Below, in pieces: positions 24,352-29,410 of a DNA stretch of 29,410 nucleotides (its first letter is position 1; every line of letters begins with the position of its first letter). The stretch is taken from positions 1-29,410 of the forward strand of contig CAYFGJ010000002.1 of assembly GCA_964342835.1 (NCBI GenBank), given 5' to 3'. Source of the DNA: GCA-2716945 sp964342835. Its GTDB lineage: Bacteria; Pseudomonadota; Gammaproteobacteria; GCA-002705445; GCA-002716945. The position numbers and the translations under genes are program-made. The notes below the pieces were generated by a model. The model had not been told where the DNA came from, ran no database searches, and saw nothing but the letters and a program-made list of their open reading frames with translations.

Positions 24352-25205
24352 TGAAACAAAATAAGATTGCAATAATATATGATTTTGATGGAACATTAAC
24401 CCCAAAAACTATGCAAGATTATACAATCATACCTAAATTAGGAATAAATTCTCAAAAATTTTGGGCATCAATATTGAAAGAATCAAAATCTACTGGTGGA
24501 GAACTCATGATGGTATATATGAGACGTCTTTTGGATGAAGCTGAAAAAAAAGGTATGAAGATCTCAAAAAAAGAATTTAATAAAATGGGTAGAAACATAG
24601 TTTACTACAATGGAGTAAAAACTTGGTTTAATAATATAAATAACTATACAAAAAAATTATTTAAGGATATAAAAATTGCACACTATATTATATCTGCAGG
24701 TCATTTAGAGATATTAGAGGGCATATCTATTAAAAAATTTATTACAAAAATTTTTGCTTCTGAATATTTTTATAGAAAAAATGGATATGCTGTTTTTCCA
24801 AAAACTGTTGTAACAGATACTACAAAGACTCAATACTTGTTTCGTATTAATAAAGGAAAAGAAAAAATCTCTGAGAGTATAAATAATCATATGCCTGAAA
24901 ATAAACGACCGATACCATTTCATAATATTATTTATATAGGTGATGGTATGACAGATGTACCAAGTATGGCTTTAATTAAAAAAGAAGGTGGTCATTCAAT
25001 AGCGGTATATGAAAAAAAACAAAAAAAACAAATTAATACATGTAAACAATTATTAAATGCAAATAGAGTTGATTTTATAGCAGAAGCAGATTACAACAAT
25101 AAAGGTCAACTATACAAAAGAACATGTCTATTGCTTGATCATATAGTAGCAAAAATTAAATATAGTGTAGAATTAGAAAAATGTAAAAAAATAAAAACTT
25201 ATTAA
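24351..25205 (+). CDS. HAD-superfamily hydrolase, phosphoserine-phosphatase-like
   Basis: Haloacid-dehalogenase-fold phosphatase of 284 residues. Motif I is YDFDGTLTP with nucleophile Asp11 and Asp13, motif II is probably the serine of YIISAGH near residue 115, motif III a lysine such as that of FPKTVV near 151, and motif IV GDGMTDVPSM (197-206). The cap between motifs I and II is helical, as in type C1 members. Substrate is unknown. Start shares one base with the argS stop, so it is translationally coupled to argS; its 3' end overlaps the convergent speD by 4 bases. Not SerB by close sequence. Confidence 0.85.
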   Translation: MKQNKIAIIYDFDGTLTPKTMQDYTIIPKLGINSQKFWASILKESKSTGGELMMVYMRRLLDEAEKKGMKISKKEFNKMGRNIVYYNGVKTWFNNINNYTKKLFKDIKIAHYIISAGHLEILEGISIKKFITKIFASEYFYRKNGYAVFPKTVVTDTTKTQYLFRINKGKEKISESINNHMPENKRPIPFHNIIYIGDGMTDVPSMALIKKEGGHSIAVYEKKQKKQINTCKQLLNANRVDFIAEADYNNKGQLYKRTCLLLDHIVAKIKYSVELEKCKKIKTY

Positions 25206-25588
25206 TCTTCTTTCACTAAAGTTAAATTATTAAGTCTATCTAAAAATTTAAATTCAAGTTTTTTAACATCAAATGATTTTTTTAAATTATTTAATACAAG
25301 ATCAATATCTATTTCTTTGCAACTATATAGATCTAATTGAAATAATCCGGGATTAGGTTCATCCCATATATGTAAAACTATATGACTTGTTTCAATTAGA
25401 GCCATACATGTAATCCCACGATTGCCTTTTTGATCAACATAAGAAATTGTTGGTCCTTGCAATAGTTTCATATCAATTATTTTTATAAGATTTGTCATCC
25501 AATCCAATACAATATAAAGATCATTTTTTGTTGGACAATTATCTACTTCTGCTCTTACAATTAAATGTTTATGTTCTAGTTTTGACAT
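25202..25588 (-). CDS. speD: S-adenosylmethionine decarboxylase family proenzyme (SpeD-like)
   Basis: Pyruvoyl enzyme that self-cleaves and normally decarboxylates SAM to supply aminopropyl groups for spermidine. The 128 residues show KHLIVRAEVDN, the processing region ALIETSHIVLHIWDE with Ser68 as future pyruvoyl group and His69, and LDLYSC with Cys90 as catalytic acid. At the cleavage site most class 1 enzymes have Glu-Ser; here it is Thr67-Ser68. Some SpeD relatives have become pyruvoyl-dependent arginine or ornithine decarboxylases, so SAM specificity is not certain; the neighbouring speE favours a polyamine role either way. Divergent from speE across 57 bases. Confidence 0.85.
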   Translation of the reverse strand: MSKLEHKHLIVRAEVDNCPTKNDLYIVLDWMTNLIKIIDMKLLQGPTISYVDQKGNRGITCMALIETSHIVLHIWDEPNPGLFQLDLYSCKEIDIDLVLNNLKKSFDVKKLEFKFLDRLNNLTLVKED

Positions 25589-25592
25589 TATC

Positions 25593-25611
25593 TGCTATAT
25601 TAATAATAGCA
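25593..25611. repeat. Inverted repeat between divergent speD and speE
   Basis: TGCTAT and ATAGCA arms of 6 bases flank a 7-base AT centre, 4 bases upstream of the speD ATG and 34 bases upstream of the speE ATG. A TATAAT at 25626-25631 could be the speE -10; the repeat would then cover its -35 region. It could be an operator shared by both genes; chance is possible. Confidence 0.3.
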
Positions 25612-25645
25612 ATTATATACATAAATATAATTTTCTCTAATAAAA

Positions 25646-26377
25646 ATGAAAAAAAAATTAATATCAGAATATAACAAAGAAACTGGAACAGTTTTTTCAG
25701 TTGAATATTTAAAAAAACTTGCTCAAGTGAGGTCTAAGTTTCAATTAATTGAAGTCTATCAGACAAAAAAATTTGGTAAAGTATTATTGATAGATAAATG
25801 TTTTATGCTTACAGAAAAAGATTATAAATACTATCATGAAGGTTGTATAGATATATTAAGAAACAAAATTAATAAAAAAACTAATATATTGATTATTGGT
25901 GGAGGTGATTTTGCATTAGTTAAAAGTTTGAGTAGATTTGATAAAATTAGTTCAATAACATTAGTAGAGATAGATGCAAAAGTTATAGATATTTGTAAAA
26001 AATTTTTCCCACAATTCTTTAAATTACAATCAAAATTTAAACAAAAACTAAATATTGTAATTGATGATGGTTATAATTGGGTAAAAAAAAATAAAACAAA
26101 GTTTGATATATCTATAATTGATTGTACTGATCCAAATCATATAGCTTCTAAATTATATTCATATAATTTTTATAAATATATTTTTCAAAATACAAAAAAA
26201 AACGGATTAATTATTCAACAAGCTGGGAATCCAATTATACATACAAAAAACATTATACAACCAATGTGTAAAAAACTAGAAAAAGTCGGATTTATAAAAC
26301 CACAATTATTTTCATTTCCAATGCCAACATACCCACTTGGTACCTGGTCTTTTATAAAAAGTTGTAAAAATAACTAA
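25646..26377 (+). CDS. speE: Spermidine-synthase-family aminopropyltransferase (SpeE-like)
   Basis: Transfers an aminopropyl group from decarboxylated SAM to a diamine. Family blocks are present but altered: LTEKDYKYYHEG for the usual TERDEFxYHEM, glycine loop GGGDFALVKSL (85-95) for GGGDGGxxRE, then LVEIDAKVIDICKKFFP, the catalytic IIDCTDPN (158-164) with both acidic residues kept, and FPMPTYPLGTWSF. Length 243 is slightly short. The diamine used and the product (spermidine or another triamine) cannot be told by eye. Divergent from speD and convergent with the P-II gene, one base apart. Confidence 0.85.
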   Translation: MKKKLISEYNKETGTVFSVEYLKKLAQVRSKFQLIEVYQTKKFGKVLLIDKCFMLTEKDYKYYHEGCIDILRNKINKKTNILIIGGGDFALVKSLSRFDKISSITLVEIDAKVIDICKKFFPQFFKLQSKFKQKLNIVIDDGYNWVKKNKTKFDISIIDCTDPNHIASKLYSYNFYKYIFQNTKKNGLIIQQAGNPIIHTKNIIQPMCKKLEKVGFIKPQLFSFPMPTYPLGTWSFIKSCKNN

Positions 26378-26378
26378 A

Positions 26379-26717
26379 TTAAAGGGCTTCTTTTCCTTTT
26401 TCTCCAGTCCTAACACGTATAGCTTCTTCCAAATTAAGAATAAAGATTTTTCCATCCCCAATTTTTCCTGTGCTAGCTGTAGATAGTATAGTTTCAACAG
26501 TTTTATCAACTAGATCATTATCAACAGCAATTTCTAGTTTTACTTTTGGAAGAAAATCTACTACATATTCAGCGCCTCTATAAAGTTCAGTATGACCTTT
26601 TTGTCTACCAAAACCTTTTACTTCAGTAGCTGTGATACCAGTAACACCAATGTTTGAAAGTGCTTCTCTTACTTCATCGAGTTTGAACGGCTTTATTATT
26701 GCGTATATAAATTTCAT
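26379..26717 (-). CDS. glnK: Nitrogen regulatory protein P-II (GlnK/GlnB)
   Basis: Trimeric signal protein that senses 2-oxoglutarate and ATP/ADP and is uridylylated at Tyr51. The 112 residues have IIKPFKLDEVREAL, the T-loop GFGRQKGHTELYRGAEYVVDFLPK with Tyr51 intact, and the B- and C-loop region TGKIGDGKIFI...IRVRTGE. GlnK is favoured over GlnB because it follows a torF-like porin and lies close to ubiK, the setting of glnK-amtB in other proteobacteria, but no amtB follows: speE occupies the site. An AAAGGA ribosome-binding site (26735-26730) lies about 9 bases before the start. Confidence 0.93.
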   Translation of the reverse strand: MKFIYAIIKPFKLDEVREALSNIGVTGITATEVKGFGRQKGHTELYRGAEYVVDFLPKVKLEIAVDNDLVDKTVETILSTASTGKIGDGKIFILNLEEAIRVRTGEKGKEAL

Positions 26718-26790
26718 AAATATAATCCTTTAAAGGTTAATTGTAGTACATGAATCAATTATGATAAACGTCCTCAAAAACTTATAATAG

Positions 26791-27510
26791 TTAAAAACTT
26801 AATCCTACTGTAATATTAAAATATTCAGTATCTTGATTATTGTTTGGTGTTGCTCCTGCACCACCATCATTATTTGCTCCAACTACACCTACAACATCAA
26901 AACCAGCTAAACTCGTTTCATAAGATAACTCATGAGCGGCTGAATGTAGACTGCCTCCAGTAAAAGTCATATAACTATAACTAACAGGTCCTAGTGGAAC
27001 CGATAAAGTAAAGTGTCCATAATCAGAACTTGCGTTGGATCCATCACCTTTATAACTTCCAAATATAGCACCATCAATAGCAAATAATCCAAAATCCATA
27101 CCTACTTGGACTTCTTCATAGTCTCTATCCCAATCATCCGTGTAATAATAACCTGATACACCGACATAACTTGGTATTCCAAAAATTTCCATATTGTAGC
27201 CAGCATAGATATCGTATTCCATACCATCTCCACCACTACTTCCTCCTTTATCTCCAACTCTAGCCCACCAGGTTCCAATATAGAAATTACCTGATTCTAT
27301 ATCAGCTCCAAAGCTATAAGATGAATTTTGCTGAAAAGCACCTCTAAACCAATATTCAGTCATATATCCAACATTAAAAGTTAGACCACTACTGGTTCCG
27401 GATGCAGATCCTTCTGATGTAGATGCTGATTCACCACCAGCATTAACAGAAGAAAATGTTAATAAAATTCCTGCAATTACAGAAAATACATATTGTAAAA
27501 ATTTTTTCAT
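26791..27510 (-). CDS. TorF-family putative outer-membrane porin (TIGR02001-like)
   Basis: 239-residue outer-membrane beta-barrel protein. A Sec signal peptide (residues 1-24, ending SSVNA) is followed by a Ser/Gly-rich stretch and the family's opening GLTFNVGYMTEYWFRG, then alternating strands rich in Tyr and Gly (DIYAGYNMEIFG, YVGVSGYYYTDDW) and a terminal aromatic Phe as needed for BAM recognition. Function is unproven; many members lie next to glnK-amtB and are presumed to pass ammonium or small nitrogen compounds. A strong GGGAG site lies 6 bases before ATG 27510. The P-II gene follows after 73 bases, and a sigma-54-type promoter lies upstream. Confidence 0.88.
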   Translation of the reverse strand: MKKFLQYVFSVIAGILLTFSSVNAGGESASTSEGSASGTSSGLTFNVGYMTEYWFRGAFQQNSSYSFGADIESGNFYIGTWWARVGDKGGSSGGDGMEYDIYAGYNMEIFGIPSYVGVSGYYYTDDWDRDYEEVQVGMDFGLFAIDGAIFGSYKGDGSNASSDYGHFTLSVPLGPVSYSYMTFTGGSLHSAAHELSYETSLAGFDVVGVVGANNDGGAGATPNNNQDTEYFNITVGLSF

Positions 27511-27805
27511 TAGTTGCTCCCTAATCTATATAAGTTTTCTTAGACGTTTATCGTAAATAAATATAGCTTTTAACCATAAAATTAAAAACTCGTCAATTCT
27601 TATAAAACACTCATTTTTATGCGTGTCAGTATATACGTCAGTTAATAATAATTTAAAAACCGAGAAATGTCGATATATCAACCTATAAGATGATATAAGC
27701 CTTTCAAGCAGTTTTTTCACATTTTTAACCATATAATATAAAAATTTCATACATTCTATTAAGTTCGACGTTTATCATTGATAAAAGTACTCTCATTAAA
27801 ATATA

Positions 27806-27822
27806 TGCATAAATCATGCCAA
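27806..27822 (-). promoter_or_regulatory. Sigma-54 (-24/-12) promoter for torF and the P-II gene
   Basis: On the minus strand the sequence TTGGCATGATTTATGCA matches the RpoN consensus YTGGCACG-N4-TTGCW with two mismatches. The essential GG and GC are separated by exactly 10 bases. Predicted transcription start is near 27795. Confidence 0.7.
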
Positions 27823-27911
27823 GATAAGAAAATATCGATTTTAATTGTATACGTAAGTTATAATGGTCTAAAATATTTAAAATGCCAAATTGTGACATTT
27901 TTTATGTATTT

Positions 27912-27928
27912 TGCACCATTTTTGAGCA
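27912..27928 (-). promoter_or_regulatory. NtrC-type enhancer site
   Basis: Read on the minus strand, TGCTCAAAAATGGTGCA agrees with the NtrC consensus TGCACC-N5-GGTGCA at 10 of 12 defined positions, with one perfect half site. Its centre lies about 124 bases upstream of the predicted sigma-54 transcription start, the usual enhancer distance. It also lies 22 bases before the ubiK ATG. Confidence 0.6.
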
Positions 27929-27949
27929 AATTATGTTGAGGAATTAAAA

Positions 27950-28174
27950 ATGATTGAATCCAAAATATTCATTGAATTAATTGAAAAGATAAATGAGTTA
28001 CTACCAAAGAGTAACGGTAGTTTAAGATCAGATATTAAAGATAATATAAAAATACTTTTAGAAGAGTATATAAAAAAAATGAATATGGTTTCAAAAGATG
28101 AATTCGATGTTCAAAAAGAAGTTTTATTAAAAACTAGATTAAAATTAGAAGAACTTGAAAAAAAAATAAAATAA
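27950..28174 (+). CDS. ubiK: Ubiquinone biosynthesis accessory factor UbiK (YqiC, BMFP family)
   Basis: Small helical, coiled-coil protein that in E. coli assists the aerobic ubiquinone-synthesis complex together with UbiJ. The 74 residues align with YqiC: MIESKIFIELIEKINELLPK at the N-terminus, then the family core MVSKDEFDVQKEVLLKTRLKLEELEKK, which forms the trimeric coiled coil. It is shorter than the 96 residues of E. coli, lacking the variable tail. A GAGGAA ribosome-binding site lies 6 bases before ATG. In pseudomonads ubiK also neighbours glnK-amtB, so the position is conserved. Confidence 0.92.
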   Translation: MIESKIFIELIEKINELLPKSNGSLRSDIKDNIKILLEEYIKKMNMVSKDEFDVQKEVLLKTRLKLEELEKKIK

Positions 28175-28175
28175 T

Positions 28176-28667
28176 TTATTTGGATTTTTCAATCATATAA
28201 TCTACGGCAGACTTAACTTCTTCATCTGATAATGAAGCTAATCCTCCTTTAGCTGGCATAACACCTACACCATTAATTGCTGAATCATATAAATGATCTA
28301 TCCCTTCATTAATTCTTGATACCCATTGTGACTTATTTCCTGTAATTGGCGATCCTGCAGCACCATTATCATGGCAAGACCCACAAATCATTTTATAAAC
28401 TTTTTCTCCAGAATTCGAAACAGAAGAAGCTCCAGCAGCAAGTTGTATTTTAGGTTTAATCACAGGATTGCTAGCAAGATTTTCACTCGCATTAGGCAAT
28501 GTTCTTTTATCTACTAATGAAACTAACTCATCTTGATGATTTTCTTTGCTAGGGTTTGAAGCAAAAACAATAGAAAGTACTGTAATAAATATGGTAAATA
28601 AAATAAAAATAACAGTTATAATGGCAAAATTTTTAAAAAAGTCTTTATCTGATGTTTCGTTATTCAT
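28176..28667 (-). CDS. Cytochrome c5-type protein with N-terminal membrane anchor
   Basis: Class I c-type cytochrome of 163 residues. An uncleaved-looking membrane segment at residues 13-36 follows a charged cytoplasmic N-terminus, so the protein is probably anchored with its haem domain in the periplasm. After a flexible Ala/Ser/Pro-rich linker the haem domain has CGSCH (Cys95, Cys98, His99), GAAGSPITGNKSQW typical of cytochrome c5, and the axial Met137 in GVMPAKGGLASLSDEEV. Such proteins carry electrons to terminal oxidases. It is convergent with ubiK, one base apart. Confidence 0.93.
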   Translation of the reverse strand: MNNETSDKDFFKNFAIITVIFILFTIFITVLSIVFASNPSKENHQDELVSLVDKRTLPNASENLASNPVIKPKIQLAAGASSVSNSGEKVYKMICGSCHDNGAAGSPITGNKSQWVSRINEGIDHLYDSAINGVGVMPAKGGLASLSDEEVKSAVDYMIEKSK

Positions 28668-28734
28668 TCTGATTTTATATGATTTTTCTTTGGTTAGATT
28701 ATACTAAATGTATTGCAAATTAAAACTATATTTT

Positions 28735-28808
28735 GCGTCTGTAGCTCAGATGGATAGAGCGCTGGCTTCCGGAGCCAGAGGTCAGAAGTTCGAATCTTCT
28801 CAGGCGCT
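28735..28808 (+). tRNA. tRNA-Arg (anticodon CCG)
   Basis: Cloverleaf of 74 bases: acceptor GCGTCTG/CAGGCGC with one G-U pair, D stem GCTC/GAGC with the GGATA loop that supplies the arginine identity A20, anticodon stem CTGGC/GCCAG with loop TTCCGGA (anticodon CCG), variable loop AGGTC, T stem AGAAG/CTTCT with TTCGAAT. CCA is not encoded. The discriminator base is T (U73), where bacterial tRNA-Arg normally has A or G. The gene touches the stop codon of the convergent folD with no spacing. A TATACT at 28700-28705 may be its -10. Confidence 0.96.
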
Positions 28809-29410
28809 TCATTCAGATAACGATAATCTTTCTGCTGCTATAATTGTATTTTCAATTAAAGCACATACAGTCATAGGCCCAACACCACCAGGTACTGGAG
28901 TTATAGCAGAAGCCTTCTTAGATACAGAATCAAAATCTACATCTCCACACAATTTCCCATCAATATTATGTATTCCAACATCAATAACTATACATCCACT
29001 TGGAATTTGATCGCCCGTAACAAATTTTGGTTTGCCTACAGCAACTATAATTACATCTGCATCAGCTAATTTAGCTGGTATATCTCTAGTACGGGAATGG
29101 CACATAGTAACAGTCGCATGTTGTTGTTGGCATAAAATTGAAACAGGTTTCCCAACTATATTTGATCTACCAATTACAGTTACATTTTTTCCTTTTAAAT
29201 CAAGATTTATAGATGCAATCATTTGCATAATACCTTTTGGGGTACAAGATACAAGTGTCTCTTCGCCTAAGAATAATTTTCCAACATTAGTTGGGGTAAA
29301 ACCATCAACATCTTTAGAAGGATGTATACTATTTAAAACTTTTGTAACTGATATATGATCTGGAAGAGGTAATTGAACAATTACACCATGAATGTTTTTA
29401 TCATTATTAA
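28809..29410 (-). CDS. folD: Bifunctional methylenetetrahydrofolate dehydrogenase / cyclohydrolase, 5' end outside window
   Basis: Interconverts 5,10-methylene-, methenyl- and 10-formyl-tetrahydrofolate. The frame stays open from the stop at 28809 to the window edge, well past the internal ATG at 29228, and the extra residues (IHGVIVQLPLPDHIS, DVDGFTPTNVGKL, LVSCTPKGIM) are family signatures, so about 200 C-terminal residues of roughly 285 are seen. The Rossmann part has VIGRSNIVGKPVSILC, and the closing PVPGGVGPMT motif is present. It ends directly against tRNA-Arg. Confidence 0.97.
   Translation of the reverse strand, partial: NNDKNIHGVIVQLPLPDHISVTKVLNSIHPSKDVDGFTPTNVGKLFLGEETLVSCTPKGIMQMIASINLDLKGKNVTVIGRSNIVGKPVSILCQQQHATVTMCHSRTRDIPAKLADADVIIVAVGKPKFVTGDQIPSGCIVIDVGIHNIDGKLCGDVDFDSVSKKASAITPVPGGVGPMTVCALIENTIIAAERLSLSE

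Larger units (their letters stand above)
27511..27949. other. Control region between torF and ubiK
   Basis: A 439-base non-coding stretch between two divergent genes. It contains a sigma-54-type promoter reading toward torF, an NtrC-type site upstream of it, the torF ribosome-binding site, and the ubiK ribosome-binding site GAGGAA (27938-27943). If sigma-54 starts transcription near 27795, the torF mRNA has a leader of about 285 bases, for which I see no strong hairpin. The 10-mer GACGTTTATC occurs at 27543 and 27767. A 74-codon open frame at 27526-27750 on the minus strand looks like noise. Confidence 0.7.

Noticed and set aside
26727..26736. Palindrome CCTTTAAAGG before the P-II gene
   Set aside because: It contains the AAAGGA ribosome-binding site and is too short and AT-rich for a confident operator or terminator.
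27526..27750. Open frame of 74 codons on the minus strand just before torF
   Set aside because: No recognisable family, no ribosome-binding site, and codon choice (AGG, TCG, GAC, ACG) unlike the neighbouring genes; it lies inside the torF control region.
26763..27776. Repeated 10-mer GACGTTTATC at 27543 and 27767, with its reverse complement at 26763
   Set aside because: Three copies of one short word near torF are intriguing, but flanking bases differ, spacing is irregular and there is no matching dyad; probably chance in AT-rich DNA.
28708..29010. Plus-strand open frame of 100 codons
   Set aside because: It runs through tRNA-Arg and then antisense to folD, both of which are certain.

Overview
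The window is a dense, very AT-rich stretch (roughly a quarter to 30% G+C by eye) of a bacterial chromosome. Gene content and order point to a proteobacterium, most likely Gammaproteobacteria: yggS-proC-yggT-metX-metW, asmA-mutY-yggX-tRNA-Phe, priA-argS, and ubiK next to a P-II gene. A betaproteobacterium is a weaker alternative, because the GshA type and the torF/P-II pairing also occur there. Genes repeatedly overlap or touch, several enzymes are shortened (AsmA, PriA), and convergent genes end with no terminator. This is the look of a streamlined free-living marine lineage or a reduced symbiont. A pyrophosphate-type phosphofructokinase fits thioautotrophic or methylotrophic lineages, but nothing here proves the lifestyle.

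Layout. (1) 1-10232, all plus strand: a twelve-gene run with almost no gaps, ahcY (5' cut), bioA, rsmE, gshA, gshB, ruvX, pyrB, yggS, proC, yggT, metX, metW. It joins the methyl cycle, biotin, glutathione, pyrimidine, proline and methionine synthesis. (2) 10234-15303, minus strand: moaC, a miniature asmA, mutY, yggX, tRNA-Phe, a TPR/2-oxoglutarate-oxygenase protein, hspQ and a TerB-like gene. (3) 15342-18722, plus: rdgB, an M48 metalloprotease lipoprotein, and a PPi-type pfp. (4) 18723-20329, minus: hemH and an HNH-endonuclease-family gene of higher G+C. (5) 20330-20748: an AT-rich non-coding stretch with three perfect TTATCCACA DnaA boxes in 35 bp, a good oriC candidate. (6) 20749-25205, plus: priA (apparently lacking the winged-helix domain), argS, and a HAD hydrolase. 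(7) 25202-26377: divergent polyamine genes speD and speE, both diverged at family motifs. (8) 26379-27949: a P-II gene and a TorF-family porin, preceded by a convincing sigma-54 promoter and an NtrC-type site, with no amtB alongside. (9) 27950-29410: ubiK, a membrane-anchored cytochrome c5-type protein, tRNA-Arg(CCG) and folD (5' cut).

The most interesting signals are the DnaA-box cluster beside a winged-helix-less priA, the sigma-54/NtrC control region of torF-P-II without amtB, and a yggX stop codon whose last base is also the first base of tRNA-Phe. All functional calls come from reading translated sequence and remembered family motifs; no database search was run.
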